Shown: positions 35,975-48,859 of the stretch, in pieces | How positions within the stretch are numbered: position 1 is the first letter of the stretch | Layout: each line of letters starts with the position of its first letter | DNA from: Chamaea fasciata | Lineage: Eukaryota; Chordata; Aves; Passeriformes; Sylviidae | Assembly: GCA_029207755.1 (NCBI GenBank) | Contig: JARCOQ010000007.1 | Location: 40,381,656-40,445,655, forward strand | Length of the DNA: 64,000 nucleotides | Reading direction: 5' to 3' | Position numbers and translations under genes: made by a program | The notes under the pieces: model-generated | Seen by the model: the letters and a program-made list of their open reading frames with translations, nothing else | The model's database searches: none | What the model was told of the DNA's origin: nothing

Positions 35975-36140
35975 TGCAGTGAGACTGACAGACCTGTAGT
36001 TTCCAGTGTCATCTTCTTTACCCTACTTAAAAATTGCTACGATGTTAACCAACTTCCAGTCAACTGGAAGATTCCCAAGACCATTCAAAAATCATTGAGA
36101 GAGGCTTTGCAATGACATCAAGCTGCTGTTTGGTGTCCAG

Positions 36141-39100
36141 TGTTTTCTGCTCTGCCTTTTGTAATTAACATATTTTGAAAACCTTTTTATTTTCACCCAC
36201 AGTAAGAGAACATCCACAAGAGAAAGATGCTCAAAGGAGGATAGATAGGGGATAGAGATCACTGATAGGAGTGGTGGAAGGATTTGAGTTCTTGCAGTGG
36301 AGGTATCTCCTTGGAAACTGAAGTGTAAAAGAAATAGGACTAATGTGGAATACCTTGGGGTCAGGTAATGGCATCTGCAAAGATATCATGGAGAACAAAC
36401 TACATTGGGAAAATGCTCCTGGCTTTCAGGTGTTCCTTGTTCACTCATGTTTTCATTGACTAATATTTTACAGGAATCTGATCACGGGTGAAGCATTTGA
36501 TTCAACTATATGAAACCCCATTAGCAATATGTGGTTGTTCTCCAGATAGGAGGAGGAGTGGGGACTTAAAACTGATCAAAATATGATGATGGTTGTAAAA
36601 GAATTATGTAAGTTTGAGATAGAAAGATCTGGTCTTTGCCATTGCAAGGCTGGTTGTTTAATAAGCCTGAATGGCCAGTGAGGTGGGACAGGAATCACCA
36701 TTCAAGCTGGTATGATTAATCCTTTTGATTAGATATACAGAAGAGGTGGTAAAGCGGCCATTAATTAAGTGTGCAGAGGATACTAAGTTTGGAGCACTGT
36801 AACCAATGCCTGTGGTGTGGAGATGTTAAGGGTTTTGACATTAGAAGCAAAAGTAAGAAAGAAAGGTCCCTGCTGCCAGGACATGTGGAAGTAAAAGAAA
36901 ACCACATTGAAGATGGTGAGTGGAGATGAGAAACTTTAAAATTCATGCTGCCAGAAGAAGATGCAGCCATGTCAGAGTATTTATTTGGTGTCTGGAAGCT
37001 AGTAAGTAGCTGTCCATTGGAGGAAATCGGAGGCTGTGGTCCATGGAGAGAGAGGTTGCCTCGTTATTTGAGGAAGACAATAGAAAGCCTCCCAGAGGCT
37101 TCCCAGAGGTCTGATTATGGCCTGTAGACTGTGTCTGAGTGCTGATGAATGAGCCAGTGGGAGAGTGGTCAGGAGCACTGTGTGCACCCAACTGAGTCAG
37201 TGTTCGTGCTTTTTACCACAGGACCCATGTCCTTTGTAAAGAGATCCACCTTTAAGGTATCCACAGGGCAAAGTACCAAATCACAGAGTCAGAAGGGATC
37301 TGAATGGGAGACGGGTAGGAGCAGAAGGATTTTGCTACAATGCAGGAGCTGAATGACAAGGAAGAAAATGAGTGAGATCAATGGTCAAATGCACTTTAAC
37401 CAACTTCCTTTGGCCTTCTCCAGTGCTCCCCTCCCAGCACCTCCAGGGAGCTGTGCAAGCATGGCCTCCTAGTCGACATTGTACCCAGGGTAACCTTTGG
37501 TGGAGAAACAGAGGAGCAGAGAAGTAATGAGATATATACCAGGGAGCTATTAATGTAGGTGAGCCAGACTCAGGCCTGGAACCCTCAGGCTTTTGGTGTG
37601 ACATTAGAGTATAGTTTTCTGTGTTTTGTCCATTTATCATTTGAGAGAGAGAAGAGCACTGTATAGATCCTGGATGTTAACTTTTACCCTTTATGTTGTT
37701 GGGAAATGTGCCTCATTGTCAGCTTAGGCTGCTTTGAGCCATTGCTGCAGGATGTTCTCCCTTATGCCCCTGACTTTCCTGTTCAGCTGGGACATGTGGT
37801 AAACATGCTCCTACATTTCCCAGCAGATGTAGGTGGCAGCTCTGGTCAGTAAAGTAGGTGATGTGAGAGGACTCTGAAAATCCATCTCTTGAAGAGCAAT
37901 TCTGCATGGCTCTCTCTCGTGGCTGGGTGCCTTGAGTGCTCTGCATCTCTGTGTGTGGGCTTTCCCGTGAGCAGGGTCATGGACGCTCCCAGAGATGCTC
38001 ACAGCAGTGATAAAATCTCTACATAGCCTTTGTAGTGCTCAGGAGAGGCTGACGGAGGCTGAGTGGAAGCAAATGAGTTTTCCTTGGGGTTATTTGTACC
38101 ATGTACCTTACCAGTCTTGAGAGGTTCTGCTGTGGAGCAGGAGGAAGTGAGATTAAATGGAATATATATTAAAACTATTTTGAAGACTAGCATTGATTCT
38201 GACAGACTCAAGAATCACTTTTACAAAAAGCTTTGAACAAAGTATTGTTCCTCAGTTTTGACACTGGAACTGGCTGATCCTGGGCTCTTACAGTATGTGG
38301 GAAATGCTGTCTGCAAGAGGGGGATTTCAGCAGTGGTGGGTTGCCAGTCTGTAAAGGTCATGGAAGGGTGAAGCAGAATAGGAAATATAACAAGGGAAGC
38401 TTATCCATTTTGCCTTTGATGGCTCTTTCTACCCTGCAGTGCTTTCCAGCCTGACCTCTGCAACTGGTTCTAGTGGCCAGTACAGTTTTTCTGCCTCTGG
38501 GTAGCACAGCAGACTTACCACGCCTTTCTCCTCATCTAGAGAGACAAAGGAAGGCGGTCTAGATATAAGAAGGTGCAGGAGAATTACACAGAAAAGAGCC
38601 ATCCATCACTTGACATAAAGCTAGGTGGGGTGTGGGGGGTGGCACATACAAGTATAGAAGTTATCATGCCAATTTGTATCAATTATCTCCCTGCTCCTGA
38701 GTCCTGTTTCCCAGCTTGGCTGATGCTTCAGAAGAGTCCAGTTTGGTGGAAAGGTGTTTTTTTCTGTCTGATGGTCTGAGGTTGACTTCAGCCTCCAATT
38801 TTGGATATTCTTTGGCTTTTCTCCAAGAAGGTGGATTGCGCTGGTGGCACATTGGCAAACTCAGAGGACAGCTTTTTATGTTCTCATCTCTTTTTGTAAG
38901 AACTTAGATGTAGAAACAGCTGTTGTCAGTACACAAGGCCTAAAGACAAATCACCACTTAAGCCAAAGAGCTGCCACACAGTTTATCTATAGAGGTTGTG
39001 GAATATTCCCTCAGGTGGCATCCAGTCACTGATATGGGCTTGGGTGTACTGTTATTCACTGATGCTCAGAGTTTTACCAGCTTATGAGTTTTAACTGAAT

Positions 39101-39634
39101 CTCTGATTGATGATAATTTCATGTGAGGAGGCAGATTGTTCTAAAGTACTATGATCTCCCTGCAGCAAGTTTTGGCTGCTGTCAGTGAGGAGGACTGAAG
39201 AACCTGTATAGATCACACTTTAATTCAAAAATATATCTGACATTTTTTGATCCTGCTTAAGCTGTGCTACTTAACTCAGTGCTACTTGGTGGTGTAAGAC
39301 CCAGAAGTTAATGTGGTTTCGTATGTTCTATATTCTCTGGAAACTTTTCTCTCTCAGCTTTGAATTCCTGTTTCTGCTCTCTTCCAGAAGATACTCAGTG
39401 TTACCCGGCTATCATGGGTCTCTCTGAGGGCATGGTTTCCTTTTGCTCTTTATGGTAGTTTGTAAGGAAGGAAAAAGATGGGGAACAGCAACATGTCTCC
39501 TGAGAGATTCCCCTGGCATACTACCGGAGACAGTGCTACTGTAGTGCACAGAACACAGAGACAAAAATTCCTGTCTATTATCACGTAGTATTTCCTTCCT
39601 GGTGTATCTGAATAAGTGGTGGGGTTTTTTCTCT

Positions 39635-39638
<4 letters not shown>
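36141..39638. other. Unique non-coding sequence
   Basis: No repeat or exon recognised over 3.5 kb. Open frames near 36,943-37,640 overlap on both strands without a family signature. Confidence 0.5.

Positions 39639-39681
<43 letters not shown>
39639..39681. repeat. 43-base poly-T run
   Basis: The longest homopolymer in the window. It creates lysine- or phenylalanine-run shadow frames on both strands. No reversed polyadenylation signal lies in the 40 bases to its right. Confidence 0.95.
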
Positions 39682-39799
39682 CCTCTTGCCACCACTGTGG
39701 AGTAAAAGGTCATTTCCATTTAACTGTCTATGTTTCCTGTATTCATTTGGAACTTCCAGGTGTATTGAAGTGCTCTCTGAGGACTGTCAGCATTGCCTG

Positions 39800-40135
39800 G
39801 CTTTGGCTGATGCTGAATTTCACCAGCAGTTTTCTGCTTTTCTATCCAGCTTTGTCCCTCTGAGGTTCTTCTTGGTCCACTTTGATCTTGATTAATTTAA
39901 ATGACGCTGTCATCTGCATTTTTCTACCACCTGTTCTTCTCAGTTTCCAGGTCACTCACAATATACCTCAGTAGCCCTAGCACAGACCCTGGTGTGACAG
40001 TTTTTGAGCTGTACACATTCTGAAGAGTAGCTGTTCATTCTATGCTAACATTTTCAGTTTAATCCACTTTCTCATCTGTGACACAACTTTCGCTCCAAGA
40101 AGTTGGTTTTCCTAGAATGTCTCTGAAAAAAAGCG
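39800..40135 (-). mobile_element. Old CR1/L3-type LINE remnant
   Basis: The order TCTATCCAGCTTTGTCCCTCTG, CGCTGTCATCTGCATTTTTC, then CAGACCCTGGTGTGA and CAGTTTAATCCACTTTC follows the reversed RT-to-3' UTR order of old CR1 elements. Compare the common 'gtgtcatctgcaaatttg', 'gcacagatccctgg' and 'cagtttttaatcc'. Divergence is far higher than in the 34-kb copy, implying an older insertion. Confidence 0.5.
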
Positions 40136-43034
40136 TTACCTGAAGGTACAGATTGTCAGCTGGTTACCTCTTGCTGAGGTACTTTTAAAGAACTCTGCTA
40201 AACAAAGGACCAACTCTTGTTCAGGAGTGAGAGCACTGACTAAATTAGTACTGTAAGTGAATTTATTATATATTGTTGTGTATAGTTTATATGCTTTTAA
40301 TTCTTTAAGCTCATAATTCTAACTCAAATTTCAATGGGCATAGGGATCAGACCATGGAGTCAGGGAATTGAGAGGCTTCCCTACAGTGTGGATTTATTCT
40401 TCCCTCACATCCTTCATGGGTGACCTCAGCCATTTGTTGTAGAGAGCCATTCAAGGACTCACTGGGAAAAGTGTGACATACAGAGAAATGGCGAATTCTT
40501 CTTGAGCATTCAGTCATGTTTAGATGCTCTGACACCAGTCAAAGAGAAGTCAGAGGCTGATATAGTCCTCACCCACGGGACGTGAAAAATAACACTGGGT
40601 GGTTATCGAAGAGAATTACCTTTGCAGTCTTTCCCCTTGAAGAATCTCCTTTAGGCTAATTTCTAAGAGAGAGAAACGAGCACCGAGGAGTTAGTAGGGG
40701 GCTGCTTTTGTGGGACACTTCACCGCTGAGAAGTCATTGTGGAACTGAGGTTCCTTCAGGACTTATGGAAGGATGCCCTTGGTCTATTTCATTATCCAAT
40801 GCTTGACTCTCCCTTCATTCTGGTGTTCCTGGTTCCCTGCAGTACTGAGCCTTACAATACTGCTGCTATTCTCTGCTTACTGGCATGTGCTTCCCAGGTG
40901 CTCATACCCTCCTGCTTCTGAGGCTGACCCTGTGATGACAGCTGCCTGGCTGCCTATCAAAGGTTCCATTTAGAGTTAGCCCAAGAGCAGACAGAAGGCT
41001 GCAGTGTTACACCCCGAAATCCGACACAGTGTGGCTTGCCTGCTTTTCAGTAGGTCCTTGACAGCCTTTCAGCTCATGTCTGTCAGACCCCTGCCAGGCA
41101 CACAAGTTCACTTCCATCTTGGAAGAAGGGGAGAGAGAAGTGACATTTCACCAAGCGGTGGGCATGCCGGGGGATGTAGGGAGATAAGGCAGGATCACAG
41201 AAGCAACTGAAATCCCCAGCGGATATTGCGTTGCTGGCTGGATTGACAGGTTAAATGTGTTGCTGGGACATGTATCCCTGCTCCCTCTGTCCCAGAGGAC
41301 TGTGCAGTGAGAACAGCACTCAATCCTAATGAATCTTGTCCTACATTGGGACCAGTTCTGTTGTAGCCTGGCAGGAGGATGTTCATGGAGAATTTGTTTC
41401 CAAATTTCAACAGGAGCTACCAATAAAATGGCTTTTAAAATAAATAAGTTCACTTAGCAAACAGCAGTAAATGAACAGAAACACTGATGTATCCAAGGAT
41501 GAAATATTAGCATTTTTCAAATCCGTTTAGTGAAGACAGCCCCTGGGCACTGGTTCAGGTCCTTGTGTTAGGGGGCTGTTTGCAAAGCACTAAGCTAACT
41601 TACAGCCAAAACCTGTCAGCTTCTTCCTGGAGCTCAGGAGGGCAAAACTTGTCTGACTTGTTGACAAACTAAGTCTGGTCTAAAAACTTAATAGCTTTGC
41701 ATCTCTTTCATCTCAAGGTGCTTAGGATACACCAGTCAAGAGCACAAGCTTCAGGTAGTGTTTTGGCTGCTCCAGACTACAAGCAAGGAAAAGGAAACAG
41801 TTTTGTTCAAGAGCAAAGTGAGGTGACTTGTTCGAAGAGTACCACTTCAGTGACTACAGATGACCATGATGCACTGAAAGGCCTCCCTGTTGCATCACAG
41901 CAGTGAGCAGCAGGTTCAAACAGCCCTGGCTCAGAGAACCTTCCTGCACAGTTATGAACTGCTCCTGCCCATGGCTGAATTTTCTGGAGAAGTTATTTGT
42001 ACAAATGCTAATCTAGCCTTGACTAGTTCACCAGCTGCAGTGGATTGCAGCACAGGATGGCATGGCTGGAGGCTACTGTCAAGCAGAAGTTTTCCACTCT
42101 TGGAAAGATATGACTATATCCTTGGGTAAGGTGAAAGTTGTATGGGGAGCCTTTTCTTGGAGGTTATTTTTTAGTACCTGATCTCTACCAGTAAAGATGT
42201 ACCAGCTGTGTCAAGTGAGTGGTAGTCTCAGCCCAGCATCCACTACAGAAAATCCCTGATACAGAAGCTAAGTCTAGGGCTCCTGACCTGGGGAAACTGG
42301 TGTCAGCTCTCAGGAAATGGATGTCAGAATGGAATAATGATCTTCCCAAGGAATTTTATGTGTGGTCAGTGAGGAAACACTGGTGACTGACCAGTGCATA
42401 ACCCAGGCTCTTACCTGTAGGTCCCAGACCAGGGCACCGTCCCAGGCAAGTGAGTGTCTTTCAGGGGAGGGGGAGAGTGCTGAGGGGTACAGGGGGGAGT
42501 CAGTCCTGCTGGGTCAGCAGTAATGAACTAAGCCAATACGGTAGAGTCAGGGGACCAAAGGGCTGTGAGAAAGATGCCTAAGGCCAGGTGGCTTGCAAGG
42601 GCAGGGAGAGGAGGTGCACGATGCCTGGGGATGAAATACTAGGCAGGCAGGTTGATACAGCAGTGGGGCAGTGATGTGCTGTCATCCTGCAGCTAGTGTG
42701 GCAAAATTGCACCAAGGCACTGTGTGCCCTGCTAGGTGACCTCTCCACATCACTCTCCATTCCCTGCCCACTCCTGTACTGCCTTTGTTTTGTGCTGTGA
42801 TTTGTGTCCTTTCTTCCAGGTACCATGTTTCTGCAGTATCTCCTGCCTGTTGTTAATGCCCAGACAATTCAGCCCCATACCTTGGCTGTATTGTCCACTT
42901 CCTTCCCTCCTTTGTTTCACAACCACAGTCCCATTCTGCAGCCCTATTGCTCAGTTCTGTGTGCAGCAGTGCCCCTTGCAGTGTCTACCAAGAGTTTAAT
43001 AAAGATCTACTGCCTGAGTTACCTTTAGCTTTTA
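40136..43034. other. Unique non-coding sequence
   Basis: A weak CpG-retaining patch lies at 40,560-40,720 (CCACGGGACGTG, TTATCGAAG, AACGAGCACCGAGG). A G-rich run lies at 42,464-42,497. No exon or repeat is recognised. Confidence 0.45.
42464..42497 (+). other. G-rich quadruplex-like run
   Basis: Tracts GGGG, GGGGG, GGGG and GGGGGG have loops of 1, 10 and 4 bases. One loop exceeds the usual 7-base limit, so it is a weaker candidate than those at 18.9 and 31.5 kb. Confidence 0.45.
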
Positions 43035-43345
43035 TAAACCAAAAAATGCAAACAGCTTGTAAGCAGCATTCATTACCTCGCACGCCTTCAGCTGCTTATT
43101 GGATACACATCCCCCTCCCTCCAGCATCTCTCTCTTTTTTTTAATATGTTTTTTTTTAATTTGTTTTGATGAATGAGTGACAACCCTGACACCCGATTCG
43201 CTGAGATTAATAGAAACGACACAATATTTACGTCGCACCGACGAGCAATTATCCTGCCATCTATCTTTGAGATTATCTTTCTGATTGAAAACTACTCATC
43301 CGTGTAATCGGAATTATTTGGAATTAGAAGGGAATTTATGGCCCC
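43035..43345. promoter_or_regulatory. Candidate conserved non-coding element (strong)
   Basis: About eleven CpGs lie in 280 AT-rich bases, including four within 12 bases at 43,231-43,243 (CGTCGCACCGACG). Homeodomain cores (AGATTAATAG, GCAATTATCC), GATA-type sites (ATCTATC, GATTATCT) and CCGTGTAATCGGAATTA crowd the block. No coding frame spans it. The composition is what I expect of a deeply conserved vertebrate developmental enhancer; conservation itself is not measured here. Confidence 0.5.
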
Positions 43346-46300
43346 TCTCACTCTCCCTCCTATTTGCTTGTCTCCATCCTTCTTCCCCCTTCTTTAAGAG
43401 GGATCCTTTCTTCCTTTATTCGTTCCATCCTTCCTTCTTTCAGCCTTGTGGATGGATACATGTCTTTGCTGTACAAGGATGGTTGTTTCTGGAGATGGGG
43501 GAGACTGGGCCACACGGTGGCCAAGCAGGCACTGGGGACAGTGAGAGTGCACTGAGGCTTGGACAGCAGCTGAGGGATGAAAGACTCTTCAGAAGAAGGC
43601 TGGCATGGGAAGTGGATACATGGAGGATGTGAAGCTGTGAAGGCTAAGCAGGCAGCACTGCTGTGACAGAATAACTTGGGCCACTTCACTTATGTTCATT
43701 TTCTCTGTTTTACTCTTCCTTCCTTATTACTCTGTTTTGAAGATGCCGTTCACTGGCCCACTGCTTTGTAAATGTGCTCCTTATACACTTCTTTTATTTA
43801 AGTATTTTTCTGGAAGTTTTTTTCCTGAAGTATTTTTCCAGGTCACTCTGTACAGGAGAAGGACCTGTTCTTGTGGGCATCTTCCTCCATACTGTGAACC
43901 TTTTTGCAGCTGTTGCTGGTGTTTCTGCTTCTTCAACAGTCCCTGAACTGTTGTCCTCCAGTGTATGTGATGGAGAATGGCAGTCTTGCTTCAATACTGT
44001 GTCCCCTAACACAAAGTTGTCTCTACAGGACTTCTAGGAAATACTCTTGCTTATTTGTCATAGCTTTAAGGAGCTGATAGATGGTAAAGAACTTGTATTA
44101 TTTTTCTTACTGGGAAGAGCTCTGTCTTTTGCATTTTTTTCAGAAGCACTAGTATTTCTCACACTTTATTTGATTTTCATTTTTTTTCAGCCCTGTGATG
44201 CGGAAGAAGCAAGTAGTCCTGTTGTGTCAGGTCACCTCTAGAGGCAGAAGACTCAACTCTCCCTTGTTGGTGATTCCAAGGCAGGACAGTAATATTCTCA
44301 TATGCTTCCTCTCTTTTCTGGAAGACCCTCTCTGAGCACAGTCCTTAATGATGAAGCATTTACTATCTTTCCCCTCTCCTGAATGAAGACAGGAGTGGGA
44401 CTATCCTACTGCATCTGGAGAAAAAATCTGTGCTATAGCTCAGTGAGGACTGAGAACTACTCCTTCTCTGTAGAATACTTCAAAAACAGTGCTTGATTTT
44501 TTTTTTTAATTTTTTTTAGGTGGTTGTGGCAGGAACAGAGACAGGGAAGTAGATGTCAGGGGAAGTCAAGCAGCAAAGACATTTTAAATGGATACAGTGG
44601 CATCTGTGTCTTTTGAGAACCACAGCATGCAAAGGTCTTTGGCTCATGTGAATCCTGATGGAGAAGAGAAAAGGGCAGCACTGTAGGTTTCTGAACAAGT
44701 GCCATGTGCTAAATGAGAGACACAATCTGAGTGCTGAAGGAATTCGGCGTGAACTCGGTTGCAGAGATACCAGCTAACATAGAAGCCAGGCTGCAAAGAT
44801 GTTTGATACTGAGAACAGTGTAAACAGTTAATAACACAAGGATTTGGTAAAGGAAATGTGCTCTGAGGTACAGTTACTCCATCAGCTCGAGAGATCTAGG
44901 CCCAGATGGGAATCCCAGATCCTTCCGCCCAGAAATACCCAATGTTGTTGTTAATTAGTATGGAAATATTTTCCTTTCTTGAGAGAGGGCTGTTGAATTG
45001 CCAGCGGGATACTGGGGGGATGGGTGTGTGCATGTGTGGGGTAGCCTATCAAGAAACTATTAATTAGGTTACTTCCCACTGCTGTTGACATGCAGGGGAA
45101 GGGGGCTGTTTGTGGGCCAAAATAAAAAGGAAAGAGAAACTGAAAGACTGGGATTGAGAATGGAAAGCATGAGGAAAAAAAGGAGATGGGTAGGACAAAG
45201 CACACAGGCTGAAAGATGTATGTGTAAAAAGACATTCCTCAAATTCCCAAAGCAGAAGTTGAGAAAAATGAAAACACCAGGATATGGTTAGAATCAAAGG
45301 GGGAGCTCCTTTGAGACAGCAGCAGGATGGGTTGGACACAGCCATAAAAGGACTGGCTGATCCTCTCCCGCCTTGTTACTGGTTTTGTTATTCATGCTTC
45401 CACAAAGTTGGCACCAAGACTTCCTCATGTCAGAGCAGTGATATTTTATGCCGACTGTCACTATGAAACAGGAGAGAATTTAGATGAGAAACTTCTTTGG
45501 TTGTAGATTACCTTCCTTTGCTGGCTGGGTCTTTTACCCCCCTTCCTTTGGAATGGGATCTTTACCAGCTTTGATGAATAATCATAAAAATATTCATTGG
45601 AATTTTTGCTTGGCTTTCTATATAATATTCAGGCACTTACTACTTTTATCAGGATCTTTTTGCAGTCTCTAGCTCTGTATGTCTGGTTCCGCCCTGGGAG
45701 AGGGCTGAATGCGAGAAAACCCCAGCAGAAGCAATAGTGTAGCCCTGTATGTAAACAGTAGGTGCTGCATTTGCAGTTCTGAGAGAGTGCAAGAACAAGA
45801 AAGAGACAAGAAATGTATATGAGATTATGGGTTAGAATAAGTGAAGGATCTATTCACAGAGGGGAAAGAAAACAGAGCAAGTGGGTTACCTAAAAATATC
45901 AGTGCAGGCTCCTGGCTCCCTTGCAGAGGGAAGAAATCAGTGCAGTTGTGATTATTCAGAGAAAGTGTTTTGGGCTTGCAAAGTGGGAGGAATGGAGTGA
46001 TAAGACAAAGACATAGAATTGATACCTCATATAGGACCAACACAATCCAGATCTATTTATCCTGTGATCTGCCTCTAGAGAATGTAGCTGTCTGTTGCAT
46101 TTTTTTCCAAGAAAACTGTCTGCTATTGGTACATGCAGAAGATCTACCCATCCTCCTTGGAGTAATAGAGCACAGAAGCTATCCAGATTGCAGCCTACAA
46201 TCACCCCTTCAAATCCTCAAGTTCCCTAAGAGATCTAGAGTGAACAGGGGCAGTTTGAAACAGAGAAATTGGTAAAAAGAGGCCCTAATCTGGAAGAATA

Positions 46301-47693
46301 ATTTGGCTTTCAATTTCAGAAGTTTCTGCACAACAGTGACAATTTATCAGCACTTGAAAGATTGTTGTTAGTCCATGCATGTCTCGGGGGCCAAGGAAAC
46401 TGTTAGCCCTAAATCTGCCACAGAATCCAAGAGTGCTCATGAGGCCCTCGCCTACCCTCTTCCTAAGCTTCATGTAAGGCAGATTAGGGTTGAGGTGGGA
46501 TGATGCTCATCAGCAAGGAGGGATATGGCAGCACAAGAAGAGTGAGGCAGGAAGAAGAGCTGAGCACTGCACGGTTGAGGGCTACTGATTCCACATCCAG
46601 CTCTTTTTTGCCTTGGTTCCTTGTGGGTGTTCCTTGTCTGTCTGGTTTTGTTTTGTTTTTAAAGAGAATTTAATACAGATATTTGTGTTCCTTAGAAAAA
46701 TGCCCTGCCAGTTTAATTTGAATTTATTGTTAGGCTTGCTTTTCTAAGGGAATACTGAGTATGTGATTGCACTGGTTAAGTCTGTGTAGCTTTTTAATCT
46801 GATTTCTATTTTATTTAATTTCAATTGCATTTTGCACCCAGTCAGAGTATGAAAGGTGTTAAGTTCAGACAAGTTTCATGAAATAGGTGACAGGTAGAGA
46901 CCTTATTATTATACCTTAGGGAAGGACTGCAGGATGAGCTCATGCTTATTAGAGTCCAGGAAATCCACATGGGACAGGGACTGTCCAAATGCCCCAATTA
47001 AAGAAGAGTTCAGTTGAGGCTCACATCTTACTGCGAGTGCATCAGGGGATCCATTGTTTGGTCAGTGTCTTGCAGATTCTCTAGTGAATACTAAGGCACG
47101 AGCTTCCTTCTTTTTAGACATTCATAATCCTGCTAATTCATGTGGATTCCCTGGAATTTAGTAAGAGGTGAGTAACAGTGCAGCCTCAGTATACTAGAGT
47201 TTAAAAGCCAGTCAAACACATCAGAAGAAGCTATTGCAAACAAGGCATCTTTGTTTCAGATAGAAGATTCTTAAGGAAGTTAAGTTGAAGTGCAGATATA
47301 AAATTGCTGATGTCTGTACTGACTGTAACTTCTGCCCTCAACTTATGTGTGCCCCAGTTTCCATCAGATTCTTTGAGTACTGGTTTCACTGTGATTTTGG
47401 ATCCCGGTATAGTCAACCTGATCCAGTTCTGGTATGATTACTTTGGTACAACATACTTAGTTCAGCATAGGTTCTTTGCTGATGTAAGCTAGACTAACAT
47501 AAATGTGGTTATAGCTACATAACTTTTTTTCAGTGAAATATTCTTGTAAAATCATTCCTGTGAAGTTGGATAGTTACATTTGCACAAAAATGACACAGAC
47601 CAGGCCTCAAATTACAAAGTACTTGCAGTAAAGACCATATTTGCACACTTACATATGCGTGGTGCTAAGTATCAAAGGACCGCAGGTTCTGAA
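43346..47693. other. Unique non-coding sequence, pyrimidine-rich at the left end
   Basis: A CCTT-rich polypyrimidine stretch at 43,346-43,445 is followed by unique sequence. Possible weakly constrained patches lie at 45,340-45,480 and 46,290-46,480, judged from CpG retention and motif density. No exon, repeat family or RNA gene is recognised. Confidence 0.45.
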
Positions 47694-47745
47694 TGCTGAT
47701 GCTGCCGCTGCTGCTGCTGCTAATACTACTACTAATAATAATACC
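47694..47745. repeat. Compound trinucleotide microsatellite
   Basis: A GCT-type array (with one GCC) passes into ACT and then AAT units. Compound arrays of this sort arise by slippage plus point mutation. It lies next to the candidate conserved block at 47.8 kb. Confidence 0.9.
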
Positions 47746-47764
47746 AATAACTGAAAAGTCTGTC

Positions 47765-48135
47765 TGGAGAGTCAACACAACGTGTCTGTAATTATCAAAA
47801 TTAGCATTTATGAGGCATCTGGAAACATTAAATCTCAGAGATGAACAGTACCTATGTAGTCACCTCTGTTATGGCACAACCTTAATGGCATTTTTGGCCA
47901 TGAACTTCCTTACCTTTGCCCGCTCTGAACACTACATAAAGGTAATGGCCGAAGGGCTTTTGTTTGTAACCTTGCCATTAGGTAGACCACGAAGGCTGTC
48001 CATGACTCACTTAACAATGTTTGCAAGGGTAACAGGTAACATTTTGCAACCACAATGTAGCAATGCAGAAGCAGTTTCTCTGCACAGTCTCACGCACTCT
48101 GAATAAGAGTTTGCATTTATGGAGAATCTGGCTGA
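47765..48135. promoter_or_regulatory. Candidate conserved non-coding element
   Basis: The block includes GTAATTATCAAAATTAGCAT, TTGGCCATGAACTTCC, GACTCACTTAACAATG and GTAACAGGTAACATTTTGCA, with isolated CpGs, so it is motif-dense and low in simple repeats. The plus strand stays open for 98 codons (47,810-48,106), but the peptide matches nothing I know and has no splice frame. I favour a regulatory element over an exon. Imperfect 19-bp direct repeats flank it at 47,804 and 48,113. Confidence 0.4.
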
Positions 48136-48859
48136 AGAAATCACCTTTGAAGGAGGGAATCAATGAGCAGTCCAGGGCAAGGAACTGCTTCCTTGTTTGC
48201 CCTTTGATTAAGCTTTTCTAGAATGAGTAACAATTTCTCCAAGTTACTGCCGCCACTCAGAACAATAGTAGCTAACACAGAAGACTTGGATATAATTCTT
48301 AAAAAATTGAGTGTTTTGTCAAATTTCATAAGAGAACCACAGAGATTTAGGAAAATATTTTCTTGAGGAATCTGTTAATATCATCAAGATAAATGAAATG
48401 CCCCATGATTACAAAGAGCAGCCCACATGCCTCTAATTTAGAGTCTCATATTCTGCCTACTGACCAGTGAGAAAATGAAAAATAAATTAAATTTTTTTTC
48501 CAAACATAAACTGTTTTCTTTGAAAACTTAAGAAGGAAACATGAAAACATCTCCACAGGCTGTATGTTTTCTAACATCCCATTTTTACAAATTTAAAAAT
48601 GTAAATTGTCTCATCTGATACAGTGGCAAAATGAAATTTCTTTGGGAGAATGACACATATGTAGCTCAACAGCTTTGGAGAACAGGCTTCCAAAGAGAAG
48701 AAGGTAGTCTGTCCTTCAAGTTTCCATGGGGTTTCATCAGCCAAATGAATCCCAGGGTCTCATGGCAAGGCACATAATATATTCAGGAAAGAGAAGGTCT
48801 GTTCTTATCTGTATTACTTAAGGTGTAATAACTCAGTGATAACTCAGCCTAGATAAACT
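48136..48859. other. Unique AT-rich spacer
   Basis: Nothing recognised. Sequence lies between two candidate conserved blocks, with short A- and T-rich tracts near 48,480-48,600. Confidence 0.5.

Larger units (their letters stand above)
34260..36140 (-). mobile_element. CR1 LINE, about 1.47 kb, split by a solo LTR
   Basis: Starts with the reversed CR1 3' terminus (ATCATAGAATATC, GGAAGGGACCCACAGGG). It continues through the 3' UTR, is interrupted at 35,012, and resumes at 35,424 with CCAGGTGCAGAACCTGGC. It then runs through the reverse transcriptase to about 36,140, where the reversed CTTCCAGTCAACTGG stretch and its flank still align to CR1. Joining the two flanks restores a continuous CR1 order, so the LTR inserted later. 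Confidence 0.9.

Noticed and set aside
37277..37300. ATCACAGAGTCAGAAGGGAT as a CR1 3' terminus
   Set aside because: Superficial likeness only; the following bases do not continue into CR1.
39639..39681. Poly-T run as the tail of a minus-strand retrocopy
   Set aside because: No reversed polyadenylation signal or gene-like sequence to its right; the same holds for the runs at 22,981, 55,020 and 57,724.
47810..48106. 98-codon plus-strand frame in the conserved-looking block
   Set aside because: No family match or splice context; better explained as non-coding constraint, pending a codon test.
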